A stretch of DNA of 64,000 bases from Paremcibacter congregatus. GTDB taxonomy: Bacteria > Pseudomonadota > Alphaproteobacteria > Sphingomonadales > Emcibacteraceae. The position numbers were made by a program, and so were the translations under genes. A model generated the notes under the pieces. It was given only the letters and a program-made list of their open reading frames with translations, did not search any database and was not told the origin of the DNA. This document shows positions 44,028 through 53,317 of this stretch, one piece after another. Position 1 is the first letter of the stretch. Each line of letters begins with the position of its first letter. Where the stretch lies: assembly GCF_006385135.1 (NCBI RefSeq), contig NZ_CP041025.1:2883501-2947500 (forward strand), in the 5' to 3' direction.

Positions 44028-45266
44028 ATGCCTCAGAAAAACAAAAAAACAATCGTCATCGGAGCCGGCATCATCGGCGTGACAACCGCCTATCGGCTCG
44101 CCGCCGCCGGCCGTACTGTGACTTTGATTGATCGCGACGCCCCAGGACTTGGCGCGTCATTTGGCAACGCCGGACATCTGGCTATTGAACAGATATATCC
44201 TTTGGCGAGCCCGTCAGTTCTGGGCAATATTCCCAAAATGATTTTTGACCGCAACGGACCACTGGTATTACGTCCCGGTTATTTTCTGAAATTCATCCCC
44301 TGGTCCCTGCGTTTTCTATGGGCCAGTCGCCCAGGCGCCTTCCGTCGGGGAATAGAAGCAACCAAATCCCTGAACAGGGCCGCCGTTCCCAGCTGGACAG
44401 CCCTGCTTGACGCGATGGATCTCCGCCCGATGATCCGGCAACGCGGCTCCGTCGAGCTTTTTGAAACCGAAGCTGCCTTTGCCCAGGCTGCCGGACTTGT
44501 GGCAGATCTGGAACGCCACGGGGTCACGGCTCACATCTGGACGGTGGACCAATTGCGCCTGCGCCTGCCGGCCCTGACCGGTCCCGCCGCCGGCGCCATC
44601 TATTATCCCGACACCGCCCATTGCATCAATCCGCACAGGCTGGTGACAGAAATCCTCGCCAAGGCAGAAGCCCTCGGCTTGCGCTTTGTTCAAGATGAGA
44701 TTACCGAAATCAACGAAGATGAGGCCGGGATGGTAACCCTGCGCGGCAAGCAAACGTCACATAACTGCGACACAGTGGTTCTGTCCGCAGGGGTATTCAG
44801 CCGCGACCTGATAACAGCAAGAGGAAAGAAACCGCCTCTGGAAGCCGAACGCGGGTATCATTATATGCTGCCCGACCCCGGAATCACTGTTGATCTACCG
44901 GTCACGTTCCACGAACGGAAATTTATCCTGACCCCCATGGAACACGGAATCCGCCTGTCAGGCACCGTCGAATTTGCCGGCACTGACGCGCCACCAACCC
45001 GCAACCGCGCCCGCATGTTGTTTCAATTTGCCCAAACGGTTTTTCCCAAACTGCAGGATACTCAGGGCGAGGAATGGATGGGGTTTCGGCCCACCCTGCC
45101 CGATTATCTACCAATCCTAGATCGTCGGGGAAACACCATATCGGCGTTCGGTCACAATCACCTTGGCCTCACCCAGGCGGCTGTGACGTCTCAATTGGTC
45201 GAAGACATGGTGGAAGGCAAAGCCCCCCGTCTTGATCTCACGCCGTTCAGTCTGGACCGTTTTTAG
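44028..45266 (+). CDS. FAD-dependent D-amino acid oxidase/dehydrogenase (probable D-hydroxyproline dehydrogenase)
   Basis: A 412-residue DAO-family flavoprotein. The N-terminal dinucleotide fold IGAGIIGVTTAYRLAAAGRTVTLIDRD (11-37) carries GxGxxG; the C-terminal FGHNHLGLTQA contacts FAD. It is divergent from the epimerase operon; the expected step is oxidation of cis-4-hydroxy-D-proline to 1-pyrroline-4-hydroxy-2-carboxylate. The single-subunit form fits the LhpB-like enzyme. The 3' end overlaps the end of the convergent dehydratase gene by 4 bp. Confidence 0.87.
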   Translation: MPQKNKKTIVIGAGIIGVTTAYRLAAAGRTVTLIDRDAPGLGASFGNAGHLAIEQIYPLASPSVLGNIPKMIFDRNGPLVLRPGYFLKFIPWSLRFLWASRPGAFRRGIEATKSLNRAAVPSWTALLDAMDLRPMIRQRGSVELFETEAAFAQAAGLVADLERHGVTAHIWTVDQLRLRLPALTGPAAGAIYYPDTAHCINPHRLVTEILAKAEALGLRFVQDEITEINEDEAGMVTLRGKQTSHNCDTVVLSAGVFSRDLITARGKKPPLEAERGYHYMLPDPGITVDLPVTFHERKFILTPMEHGIRLSGTVEFAGTDAPPTRNRARMLFQFAQTVFPKLQDTQGEEWMGFRPTLPDYLPILDRRGNTISAFGHNHLGLTQAAVTSQLVEDMVEGKAPRLDLTPFSLDRF

Positions 45267-46267
45267 GCCAGCGCGCCAGCGGGCGCAACCGTCAGGGCCT
45301 GGTGAAAAGTCTCGGCATCCACATTGCCGCCACTGAGCAGCAGGCATATCGGGCCATCCGCGGCCTCTATTTTCCCGAACAACAGCGCCGCCAAGGCCAC
45401 CGCCCCGCCCGGTTCCACCACCAGTTTCAATTTCTCCCAAGCGTAGCGCACGGCGTAAAGCGCCTGTTCATCCGTGATCGTCTGTACGCTGTCAAGACAG
45501 CTCTGCATCACGGCAAAAGTAGTGGGCCCCGGCGCAGGACTAAGTAACGCATCACAGACCGATCCCGCCACCTTGGCGTTGCCCTGAATGACACCGGATA
45601 ACAGGGACCGGCGAACATCATCAAATTCTTCCGGTTCCACCCCGTGCAATTTTGTCTCTGGGCTCAATCCCTTGAAGGCCGTCGCACAGCCAGACATCAG
45701 ACCCCCGCCCCCCACGGGGCAGACAAATTGCTCAAATATCAGTCCTTGTTCCTTCGCCGTCAAAATGGCCTCAAGAGCTGCGGTTCCCTGACCACTCATC
45801 ACATCAAAGTCTTCAAAGGCTGGCACTACAACGGCGCCACTTTTGGCCGCGATCCCTGCCGCTATCTCTTCCCGGTTTTCGCTCTCCCGGTCGTATGAGA
45901 CAACCCTGGCGCCATAGGCAATGGTGTTATCCCGTTTCATTACCGGTGCGTCTGATGGCATCACTATGGTTGCTTCGATACCGAGAATCTGTGCCGCCGC
46001 CGCCACACCCTGAGCATGATTACCGGAAGAAAAGGCCACCACCCCTCGCGCCTTTTCCGCGTCCGATAGCTGACATAGGCGGTTATAAGCCCCGCGAAAC
46101 TTAAAAGCCCCGACCCGCTGCAAATTCTCTGCTTTGACAAATACACGCCTGCCAAAAGCTTGCGCCAAGGGCACCGGTTCCAGCAAGGGCGTGATATGGG
46201 CGACCCCGCTTAGACGTTGCGCCGCCGCTTCGATATCCTGCAAGGTGGGAACGATAAGATGTGTCAT
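45263..46267 (-). CDS. PLP-dependent threonine/serine dehydratase-like protein
   Basis: A 334-residue fold-type II PLP enzyme. The PLP lysine is K56 in AFKFRGAYN; the asparagine loop is SSGNHAQGVA (about 80-89) and a glycine-rich phosphate loop is PVGGGGLMSG (about 175-185). There is no C-terminal ACT domain, so this is the catabolic, non-feedback type: threonine or serine dehydratase, or hydroxyaspartate ammonia-lyase. It lies at the edge of the hydroxyproline cluster, convergent with the oxidase; a shared role is possible but not shown. Confidence 0.85.
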   Translation of the reverse strand: MTHLIVPTLQDIEAAAQRLSGVAHITPLLEPVPLAQAFGRRVFVKAENLQRVGAFKFRGAYNRLCQLSDAEKARGVVAFSSGNHAQGVAAAAQILGIEATIVMPSDAPVMKRDNTIAYGARVVSYDRESENREEIAAGIAAKSGAVVVPAFEDFDVMSGQGTAALEAILTAKEQGLIFEQFVCPVGGGGLMSGCATAFKGLSPETKLHGVEPEEFDDVRRSLLSGVIQGNAKVAGSVCDALLSPAPGPTTFAVMQSCLDSVQTITDEQALYAVRYAWEKLKLVVEPGGAVALAALLFGKIEAADGPICLLLSGGNVDAETFHQALTVAPAGALA

Positions 46268-46406
46268 AAACCAAGACCTTCGGAGGTTTTATTGAAAGGA
46301 AACTTTATCAGTAAAAATCTTTTCAGGCCTTATATGGACATCAGGCCCTAAAGATGCGAAATTAACCGAAGAAAAGACATTAGGCAATGGGGTTGACTAT
46401 TAATTC

Positions 46407-47294
46407 ATGCACATAGCATCACTCACCAATTTTATCCTTCTGGGGGTATTTTTAAGCCTTCCGGGGCTTGGGGTGTGTCAGGAAACACCATCTGACACGC
46501 CGGAAGTTCCCCCCCCGCAGGACGAACTTGACGTCGAAGGTTACACAGACCTCAATATAGATTTTTCTGACATAAAAGAAAAAACCGGGTTTTCCGCCCG
46601 CCTCGGGGTGGACTATAATCAAGGAACATACGGCGATCCCGAACGCACCAACCTGACGTACATGCCCGTTACCTTAAGCTACGAACAGAACCGTTGGGCC
46701 TTTCAGGCCAGCATCGGCCATATCAGCCTCAGCGGCAAAGATATTATCATCCCTGGCACCGGCCTCACCTCTTTCACAAATGATGCCGCGATACAAGGCC
46801 GTTCCCGCCATGAAAGCGGCCTCGGCGACCTTTATCTCAGTGCCACATACGCCCTTGAGCCTCTTCAGCAGGAAAGTGTCTTTCTTGATCTGACCAGCCG
46901 GGTAAAAATTCCGACCGGAGACAGCGACAAAGGATTAAGCACCGGTAAAACCGACATCAGTTTTCAGATTGATGTGGCGAAACTGATGGGAAACATCGCC
47001 CCTTTTGCCACCCTCGGCTACCGGCATGTGGGAAAAACAGACCGGTTCTTGTTACAGGATACCTGGTTTGCATCCGTCGGGGTGATTTATTACCCGACCC
47101 CTTCCCTCAGCCTCGGCCTGTCTTATGACACCCGACGATCAGCCACCGTTGACACCGTCAACCCGCGGGAGCTTCTCGGTTTTATGGACATGCAGATCAC
47201 CAGGGACTGGGCGGTAAATATTTATGGTATTGCGGGTTTAAGTGAAGGCAGCCCCGATTTCGGGACCGGTCTTCATCTCAGATATATGTATTAA
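46407..47294 (+). CDS. Outer-membrane beta-barrel protein
   Basis: A 295-residue protein with a signal peptide (hydrophobic 7-22, cleavage near GVC-QET). After a Pro/Asp-rich linker the rest is made of alternating amphipathic strands and ends in an aromatic residue (LHLRYMY), as outer-membrane barrels do. A 'TSRVKIPTGDSDKGLSTGK' loop is familiar from phenol-degradation/MetA-like 'transporter' barrels. No partner gene is seen; it converges with the methyltransferase-like gene with only 4 bp between stops. Confidence 0.6.
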   Translation: MHIASLTNFILLGVFLSLPGLGVCQETPSDTPEVPPPQDELDVEGYTDLNIDFSDIKEKTGFSARLGVDYNQGTYGDPERTNLTYMPVTLSYEQNRWAFQASIGHISLSGKDIIIPGTGLTSFTNDAAIQGRSRHESGLGDLYLSATYALEPLQQESVFLDLTSRVKIPTGDSDKGLSTGKTDISFQIDVAKLMGNIAPFATLGYRHVGKTDRFLLQDTWFASVGVIYYPTPSLSLGLSYDTRRSATVDTVNPRELLGFMDMQITRDWAVNIYGIAGLSEGSPDFGTGLHLRYMY

Positions 47295-47298
47295 AAGT

Positions 47299-48096
47299 CT
47301 ATTTTTTGACAAAACGGTAGACAAAACGGTGTGTTTTACCGCGAACGCTCTTGTCATACATTGGCTTGCTCAGGTCATCCTGCGGATTGGCCAGAACATC
47401 ACTGGTGGCGACCAGCTCAAACCCCGCCGCTTCAAGTTCCGTCCTGACAATCGCCGGATCAATGCGATGCAGCGTTGACCCTGTTTCTCGCGGCGACCCG
47501 GCCGCTGCCGCATGGTCAATCACGGCAAGCGTACCGCCCTGTTTTAAGGCCCCGTGAATTTGACCCAGCGTCCGTTTTACGTCAACTTTCGGCCAGCCGC
47601 TTTCTTCATCAACAAAGTAAAAATCATGATAGGACAGCACAAGAAAAACCGCATCCAGGTTGTCTTTTTTCAGGTCCATTTCATTAATTTCAGCGATCTT
47701 CAGATCCACATTTTCCATGCGCCCCGGCTGTTCCAGCCGTGTGACAATCGCATCCTTGGTGAAGGCCATATAGGACTTGTTATTCAAGGCGATGACCTTG
47801 CCCGTCTCACCAACAACATGGGAAAGGATTTCAGCATAATAACCGCTGCCGGCCAACATTTCCATAACGGTCATACCCGGCTTGATGCCCATAAATTTTA
47901 TGATTTTTGCCGGTTTACGGCCTGTATCACGTTCCCGGTCTTTATCATCCCGCAGCGGATTATCCACAGCCGCCTGAATCAGCGCCCGATAGGATTCCGC
48001 ACTGGACATATCGTTGGCTATGGCCGGCGCGCCCCAAACTCCCATGAAGAGAGACGCCCCCAAAGCGGCCCCGGTCAGTTTATTCATATTAAACAT
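47299..48096 (-). CDS. Exported class I SAM-methyltransferase-like protein
   Basis: A 265-residue protein with a signal peptide (cleavage near AIA-NDM) followed by a Rossmann methyltransferase fold. Motif I is MTVMEMLAGSGYYAEIL (E-x-x-x-G-x-G), then GKVIALNN (motif II region) and DAVFLVLSYHDFYF. A methyltransferase with an export signal is unusual because SAM is cytosolic; it may have lost catalysis or bind another ligand. The start ATG 48096 has AGGGG 7 nt upstream; the frame is open further (to 48192) but without homology. Confidence 0.78.
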   Translation of the reverse strand: MFNMNKLTGAALGASLFMGVWGAPAIANDMSSAESYRALIQAAVDNPLRDDKDRERDTGRKPAKIIKFMGIKPGMTVMEMLAGSGYYAEILSHVVGETGKVIALNNKSYMAFTKDAIVTRLEQPGRMENVDLKIAEINEMDLKKDNLDAVFLVLSYHDFYFVDEESGWPKVDVKRTLGQIHGALKQGGTLAVIDHAAAAGSPRETGSTLHRIDPAIVRTELEAAGFELVATSDVLANPQDDLSKPMYDKSVRGKTHRFVYRFVKK

Positions 48097-48248
48097 TGTC
48101 ATTCCCCTGACGATTATTTTCCCAAGGGACAGACTATCACATGGTTTCAAAAGAGTGACTATAGAGTTTGAGATGAAACGACCGAAAACCACGATAGAAT
48201 ATGCGGTAATATTCAGATCCGACCCCTTGTAAGAGGCCGCGTCTTCTC

Positions 48249-48608
48249 TTAGTCAGCCAGTTTCAGGTCAACCAGAGCCTCTTTAGCTTCCAGGCTACCG
48301 TTGCGTACGGCTTCCTTCAACCATAGTTTGGCCAGATTGCTGTTTTGTTCCGTGCCCTCCCCCAAAGCATACATCAGACCAGTAACCAGCTGCGCATCGG
48401 GCATACCCTGTTGCGCCAAAGACAGACACAGGCTGTGGGCGAAATCAAATTCTGAATTAACAAACGCTTCCAGACATTTCATTTCAGAAGCAGGATCTTC
48501 CACCTTGGCCATTTCAATCGGGCCATTGCTGCGGGTTGCGGCTTGAGCAAAAGAGGCTGACAAAGCGACGGCAGAGGTAAGAAGCATCACAACAAAACGA
48601 TTACGCAT
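48249..48608 (-). CDS. Exported Sel1-like repeat protein
   Basis: A 119-residue protein with signal peptide (1-23, cleavage near AQA-ATR). The rest holds about two Sel1-type helical repeats, the clearest being AQLVTGLMYALGEGTEQNSNLAKLWLKEAVRNGSLEAKEAL. Two cysteines (in MKCLEAF and HSLCLSL) could form a periplasmic disulfide. Such proteins are binding scaffolds; the partner is unknown. No operon is visible. Confidence 0.68.
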   Translation of the reverse strand: MRNRFVVMLLTSAVALSASFAQAATRSNGPIEMAKVEDPASEMKCLEAFVNSEFDFAHSLCLSLAQQGMPDAQLVTGLMYALGEGTEQNSNLAKLWLKEAVRNGSLEAKEALVDLKLAD

Positions 48609-48931
48609 AATAGACTTTCCCGTATATTTAAATATTTTTAGCGCCCTTTTGGGCTTGCTTTTTTATAAGCAATTAACAGGCCAACTTCTGTTTTCATATT
48701 GTTTTTCAATGGCCTGGAAAGAACTTCCTCAAAAGAAGACTCACGCATTAATGAAAACTGTATCAAATTCTTTACAGTTTGTTAATAAATTGTCCCGATT
48801 TGGGAATTTTTCTGCCGCCTTCCCCCCTCAATGTGCATATTTCAGCCAAAAACGCTATACTTGTACCTGATCCATACCGCCGCCTCTGTACGTGGCTCCT
48901 GATGTTCATTCATTTAACAAAGGTCCGCCCC
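48609..48931. other. 323-bp gap without a gene
   Basis: AT-rich sequence between divergent genes. A short hairpin GCCC-TTTT-GGGC (48643-48654) followed by TTGCTTTTTTA is present on the plus strand, but no plus-strand gene precedes it. Open frames here have no coding character. It presumably holds the promoters of the Sel1-like gene and the GST gene; none stands out. Confidence 0.4.
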
Positions 48932-49567
48932 ATGAAGCTTTACTACCACCCCCTGTCCACCTATTCTCAGAAGGTGTTAATTGCCTGTTATGAAAAAGGA
49001 ATAGCTTTCGAGCCCCATGTCATAAATGTGTCAAACCCTAAGGAACGTGCTGCTTTTCGAGGCATTTACCCTCTCGGCAAGATCCCGTTGCTGGTCACAG
49101 AAGACCAAAGATTAATTCCCGAGTCGTCCATAATCATTGAATATTTTGATCAGGCGTTCCCCAACAGCCCGGATCTTATTCCAAAGGATCCCGAGCAGGC
49201 CCGACAGGTTCGCTTTCGCGATCGCATGCACGACTTGTATTTGAATGACCCTATCGTCGCCCTGCTGTTTGAAAGCCGAAAACCGGAAGCGGAACAGGAT
49301 TTCCCCCTGATTCATAAATCCCGTCATACGCTGGATGTGATTTATGAATTTCTCAATAACCAGATCAACAATCATTCCTGGAGTAACGGTGAACAGTTCA
49401 GCATGGCAGATTGTGCGGCGGCGCCGGCGCTCTTCTATGCACAACGCATCTATCCCTTCGCCAAATACCCTAACATCAAGGCGTATTTTTCCCGCCTGAT
49501 GGGCCACCCCGCCTATCGCAAGGTGATCAAGGAAGCCGAACCGCTGGTAAAAAAATTCCTCGGATAA
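48932..49567 (+). CDS. Glutathione S-transferase
   Basis: A 211-residue GST. The N-terminal thioredoxin-like domain begins MKLYYHPLSTYSQKVLIACYEKGI with a serine/tyrosine active-site region (S9, T10, Y11, S12), the cis-proline in GKIPLLV and the ESSIIIEYF glutathione contact. The C-terminal helical domain contains the capping box-like SMADCAAAPALFYA. The start ATG 48932 gives the family N-terminus; upstream codons in the frame lack homology. The substrate cannot be told from sequence. Confidence 0.9.
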   Translation: MKLYYHPLSTYSQKVLIACYEKGIAFEPHVINVSNPKERAAFRGIYPLGKIPLLVTEDQRLIPESSIIIEYFDQAFPNSPDLIPKDPEQARQVRFRDRMHDLYLNDPIVALLFESRKPEAEQDFPLIHKSRHTLDVIYEFLNNQINNHSWSNGEQFSMADCAAAPALFYAQRIYPFAKYPNIKAYFSRLMGHPAYRKVIKEAEPLVKKFLG

Positions 49568-49611
49568 GGCCGACGGGCGATAATTGCCGGTGTTAAATTG
49601 CCGGGGGAAAA

Positions 49612-50106
49612 TTAGTGTCGGCGGCGGTATTTAATCATCCACTGGTCGGTCCAGGTTTCTCCCCCGTCCGACGTCTTCTGCCACAGCCAGGTTAACTGAT
49701 CCGCCTTGATATCGGTAAAAACCATGCGCAGTTGCTGCTCGGGTTTCTCAGGATCGGGGGTGCTGTGAAATATATAATCGGCGCCATCCTGACGACCATG
49801 AAAATCAAAATAGCTGCCTTGATCATCCATCCAGGTCTGACGCCATTCCCCACCAGCCTTATTATACATGGAAATGCTCATGCCTTTCAGGCCCGGGCTG
49901 TCGAATTTTTCATTAATCACGCAGCCGCCATGAGATTTCGAAATATGATTCGTGCCCTTGCCGCCTTTCCAGGACACCTCCCATGATCCCACCCAGAAAT
50001 CCAAAGTTCTATACTCATCAGAGCTGCAGGCAGCAGGCTTTTCGCCCGCCTGTCCTGTGGGCATAAAACTCAAAGACATCATCAGGACTACAATATATTT
50101 AAACAT
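49612..50106 (-). CDS. Exported DUF1579-like protein
   Basis: A 164-residue protein with a signal peptide (cleavage near GQA-GEK). The body has the DFWVGSWEVSW start and GWRQTWMDD-like strand pattern of a lipocalin-like beta barrel of the DUF1579 type. Two cysteines (AACSSDEY and GGCVINE) may pair in the periplasm. Role unknown; it stands alone upstream of the paralogue pair. Confidence 0.65.
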   Translation of the reverse strand: MFKYIVVLMMSLSFMPTGQAGEKPAACSSDEYRTLDFWVGSWEVSWKGGKGTNHISKSHGGCVINEKFDSPGLKGMSISMYNKAGGEWRQTWMDDQGSYFDFHGRQDGADYIFHSTPDPEKPEQQLRMVFTDIKADQLTWLWQKTSDGGETWTDQWMIKYRRRH

Positions 50107-50142
50107 ATTTTATCTCCTCAGGATCATCTCTTATAATTCATA

Positions 50143-50652
50143 TCACTTCACACGATGCACTTTAACAATAGACCGGTGGGTGGGTAAAATAGCATTAAAA
50201 CCACTTAATACCCCCTTCTTGATTTCAACCTCAAACTCTCCCTTTGGCAGGCGAATTCTTCCGCCACTTTTCTGTTTCCAAATCTGGCCATTTGCCATGA
50301 ACAAGACAAATTTCTTGGAATTGGTATAACTAAACCGGCTCACCTTTAACTTGATCGAATTCAGGTCTTTTTTCTGATCCGCGTCCTGTTTTTCAGCAAC
50401 CGCCTTTACCGGTGATGACCTGAGTTGCGCTTTTCCGAAATCATCAATTTTTTGTCGTTTCTCGTCTTTCTTCCTGGCCAACTTATCCGGTGTTGCTCTT
50501 TCAAGGGCCTCATCGAAACAGGCCAAACGTTGTTTATCCGGCTTAATCGCGCCACACGTCAGGAATTCTTGTGGCGTCTGATCCGCGAACGAAAACCCTG
50601 CAAAACCAAAACTAAATCCTATAAAAATGGCGATTTTCGCGATTTTTTTCAT
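50143..50652 (-). CDS. Exported hypothetical protein, paralogue of the next gene
   Basis: A 169-residue protein with signal peptide (cleavage near SFA-DQT). It has the pattern 'C-x(n)-RLACFDEALE' (a two-cysteine helix pair common in exported proteobacterial proteins), a charged linker and a C-terminal beta domain: FVLFMANGQIWKQKSGGRIRLPKGEFEV, ending in ILPTHRSIVKVHRVK. The C-terminal 55 residues are very like those of the gene at 50697, so the two arose by tandem duplication. Function not known. Composition is AT-richer than the core. Confidence 0.7.
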   Translation of the reverse strand: MKKIAKIAIFIGFSFGFAGFSFADQTPQEFLTCGAIKPDKQRLACFDEALERATPDKLARKKDEKRQKIDDFGKAQLRSSPVKAVAEKQDADQKKDLNSIKLKVSRFSYTNSKKFVLFMANGQIWKQKSGGRIRLPKGEFEVEIKKGVLSGFNAILPTHRSIVKVHRVK

Positions 50653-50696
50653 TATTCTAATACTCCCTTTACCCCGTCAGAATTTGAACCTGACCA

Positions 50697-51233
50697 TTAC
50701 CTAACTCTCTTGACCTTAATGACTGACCGCCTTGTCGGTAAGATAATATTATAACCGCCCAATGCCCCTTTTTTAATTATCACCTTAAAATTCCCTTTAG
50801 GTAAGGGTATTCGACCACCGTCTTTCTGCTGCCATACCTGACCATTCTGCATATAGAGTATGAATTTTTTATGTGGAGAATATTGAGACTTGATAACTGT
50901 ATACTCTATTTTATTCAGCTCCGTTTCAGTCCCACGCTCTTGGGCCTTTCTCACCTTTGGGTCCGGCGATGTTTTCAAATAACCCTGACCAAATGTTGCC
51001 GCTTTCTTCTGAGAAGCGTTCGCTTTTGTCTCTTTCCGCTGCATTCCGTTCATTTCCCGGGCATATTTTTCCGCCGCAAGATCAAAACATTTCAAACGCG
51101 CTTCAGCCTCTGGTATTTTCGGGCAAGAAATCATGGCTGACCGTTGAGTATCCGCCACAGCCGATCCGGACAAGAAAAGCAGACCTGCACAAAAAACAAA
51201 ACTGGGTATGTATTTTTTCAACATGTAAGGCAT
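50697..51233 (-). CDS. Exported hypothetical protein, paralogue of the gene at 50143
   Basis: A 178-residue protein with signal peptide (cleavage near AVA-DTQ). Same plan as its downstream paralogue: cysteine pair in ISCPKIPEAEARLKCFDLA, a basic linker, and the C-terminal domain FILYMQNGQVWQQKDGGRIPLPKGNFKV with the end ILPTRRSVIKVKRVR. The gap between the two is 44 bp, so they are probably co-transcribed. Function not known. Confidence 0.7.
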   Translation of the reverse strand: MPYMLKKYIPSFVFCAGLLFLSGSAVADTQRSAMISCPKIPEAEARLKCFDLAAEKYAREMNGMQRKETKANASQKKAATFGQGYLKTSPDPKVRKAQERGTETELNKIEYTVIKSQYSPHKKFILYMQNGQVWQQKDGGRIPLPKGNFKVIIKKGALGGYNIILPTRRSVIKVKRVR

Positions 51234-51362
51234 ATCCCCTTTAACTAAATTCTTATTTTCCCACTCTACCTCCCTATTCCCCCATTTGCCAAGAAATTAT
51301 GGTACCCTGTAAAATCACCCTGCTTTTTGGAAAAAGCATTAAAAACATCACAGTTTTTGCAA

Positions 51363-51368
51363 TATAAT
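51363..51368 (+). promoter_or_regulatory. Candidate -10 element upstream of ilvD
   Basis: A perfect TATAAT 85 bp before ilvD. The region 17 bp upstream (TTAAAA-like) is a poor -35 element, so an activator may be needed, or this is chance in an AT-rich gap. Confidence 0.3.
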
Positions 51369-51453
51369 ATCGACATATGACCTGAAAATGATATTAAAAG
51401 ACCTAGACCAACCCTGCAGATGACAGGATGCCGAAGATTTTAAGGAATTGACC

Positions 51454-53301
51454 ATGCCCGCATATCGCTCCAAGACCTCCACCCACGGCCGCAACATGGC
51501 GGGCGCCCGCGCCCTGTGGCGCGCCACGGGCGTACAGGACGGGGACTTCGGCAAGCCGATTATCGCAGTGGTCAACAGCTTCACCCAGTTTGTTCCCGGC
51601 CATGTGCATCTGAAAGACCTCGGCCAGATGGTGGCGCGGGAAATCGAAGCCCACGGCGGCATCGCCAAGGAGTTCAACACCATTGCCGTCGATGACGGCA
51701 TCGCCATGGGCCATGATGGCATGCTCTATTCCCTGCCCAGCCGAGAAGTGATCGCCGACAGCGTCGAATATATGGTCGAAGCCCATTGCGCCGACGCCAT
51801 GATCTGTATCTCCAACTGTGACAAGATCACCCCCGGCATGCTGATGGCGTCCCTGCGCCTCAATATCCCGACGATCTTCGTCTCCGGCGGCCCGATGGAA
51901 GCCGGCAAGACCGAAACCGTTGATCATAAACTCGATCTGGTGGATGCGATCATCATGGGCGTTGATCCTTCCGTCAGCGACGAAATCGTCGAACAGGTCG
52001 AACGCTCCGCCTGCCCGACCTGCGGGTCCTGCTCCGGCATGTTCACCGCCAACAGCATGAATTGCCTGATGGAAGCTCTCGGCCTCGCGCTGCCGGGCAA
52101 TGGCTCCCTGCTGGCGACCCACGCAGACCGCAAGGATCTGTTCCTGCGCGCCGCCCGCACCATCGTCAAGAACACCAAGACCTATTATGAAGGGGACGAC
52201 GCCTCCATCCTGCCGCGCAGTGTCGCGAGTTTTGAGGCTTTCGAGAACGCCATGACCCTGGACATCGCCATGGGTGGATCGACCAATACCGTGCTGCATC
52301 TGCTCGCCGCCGCCCAGGAAGGTGAGATCGACTTTACCATGGAAGACATCCATCGGCTGTCCAAAAAGGTGCCCAACATCTGTAAAGTCGCCCCCGCGAC
52401 CCAGAAATATCATATGGAAGACGTCCATCGCGCCGGCGGCATCATCGCCATTCTCGGCGAACTCGACAAAGGCGGTCTCCTCAATCGCGATTGCCCGACC
52501 GCTCACGGCGGCACCCTGGCCCAGATCATTGAAGAGTTCGACGTCAACCGCAATCCCACGGACGAGATTTGTGAATATTACAAGGCGGCCCCCGGCGGCG
52601 TGCGCACCACGGAAGCCTTCTCGCAGAACAAACGCTGGGTCAGCCTTGATCTCGATCGCGAAGACGGCTGCATCCGCACCGTGGAACGAGCCTACAGCCA
52701 GGACGGCGGCCTCGCCGTGTTGAAAGGTGATATCGCCCTCGATGGCTGCATCGTCAAGACCGCTGGCGTCGACGACGACAATCTGACCTTCACCGGCCCG
52801 GCCCGGATCTATGAAAGCCAAGACGCGGCGGTCAAAGGTATCACCAGCAAGGAAGTTCAGGCCGGTGAAGTGGTGGTCATCCGCTATGAAGGCCCAAAAG
52901 GCGGCCCCGGCATGCAGGAAATGCTCTATCCTACTTCCTATCTGAAATCCATGGGGCTCGGCAAGGCCTGCGCGCTGGTCACCGACGGACGCTTTTCTGG
53001 CGGCACCTCCGGCCTCAGCATTGGTCATGTCTCGCCCGAGGCGGCCTCCGGCGGCGCCATTGCCCTGATTGAAGACGGCGATATCATAGAGATTGATATC
53101 CCAAACCGTATCATCCGCACGCAGTTGTCAGAGACGGAACTCGCCGAACGGCGGGCGAAAATGGATGCCCGAGGCGTCGACGGCTGGAAACCTTCCGCCC
53201 CCCGCGCCCGAAAAGTGTCCAAAGCCCTGCGCGCTTACGGCCTGATGGCCACCTCAGCCGACAAGGGCGCCGTGCGCGATATCTCCAAGCTCGGCAGATA
53301 A
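51454..53301 (+). CDS. ilvD: Dihydroxy-acid dehydratase
   Basis: A 615-residue IlvD, the iron-sulfur dehydratase of valine, isoleucine and leucine synthesis. Cluster ligands and motifs: [30 protein letters not shown] and the C-terminal [27 protein letters not shown] is 7 nt before ATG 51454 (a TTG two codons upstream is less likely). Length and motifs are canonical. It is monocistronic here, without ilvBHC neighbours. Confidence 0.96.
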   Translation: MPAYRSKTSTHGRNMAGARALWRATGVQDGDFGKPIIAVVNSFTQFVPGHVHLKDLGQMVAREIEAHGGIAKEFNTIAVDDGIAMGHDGMLYSLPSREVIADSVEYMVEAHCADAMICISNCDKITPGMLMASLRLNIPTIFVSGGPMEAGKTETVDHKLDLVDAIIMGVDPSVSDEIVEQVERSACPTCGSCSGMFTANSMNCLMEALGLALPGNGSLLATHADRKDLFLRAARTIVKNTKTYYEGDDASILPRSVASFEAFENAMTLDIAMGGSTNTVLHLLAAAQEGEIDFTMEDIHRLSKKVPNICKVAPATQKYHMEDVHRAGGIIAILGELDKGGLLNRDCPTAHGGTLAQIIEEFDVNRNPTDEICEYYKAAPGGVRTTEAFSQNKRWVSLDLDREDGCIRTVERAYSQDGGLAVLKGDIALDGCIVKTAGVDDDNLTFTGPARIYESQDAAVKGITSKEVQAGEVVVIRYEGPKGGPGMQEMLYPTSYLKSMGLGKACALVTDGRFSGGTSGLSIGHVSPEAASGGAIALIEDGDIIEIDIPNRIIRTQLSETELAERRAKMDARGVDGWKPSAPRARKVSKALRAYGLMATSADKGAVRDISKLGR

Positions 53302-53317
53302 GGCAGTCAGAAACGGG

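Noticed and set aside
51388-51423. Short frame MILKDLDQPCR with rare Ile and Leu codons before ilvD, considered as an attenuation leader
   Set aside because: No ribosome binding site and no terminator/antiterminator hairpins with a T tract between it and ilvD.
51403-53028. 541-residue open frame antisense to ilvD
   Set aside because: Same reason: a GC-rich third-position effect over a canonical ilvD.
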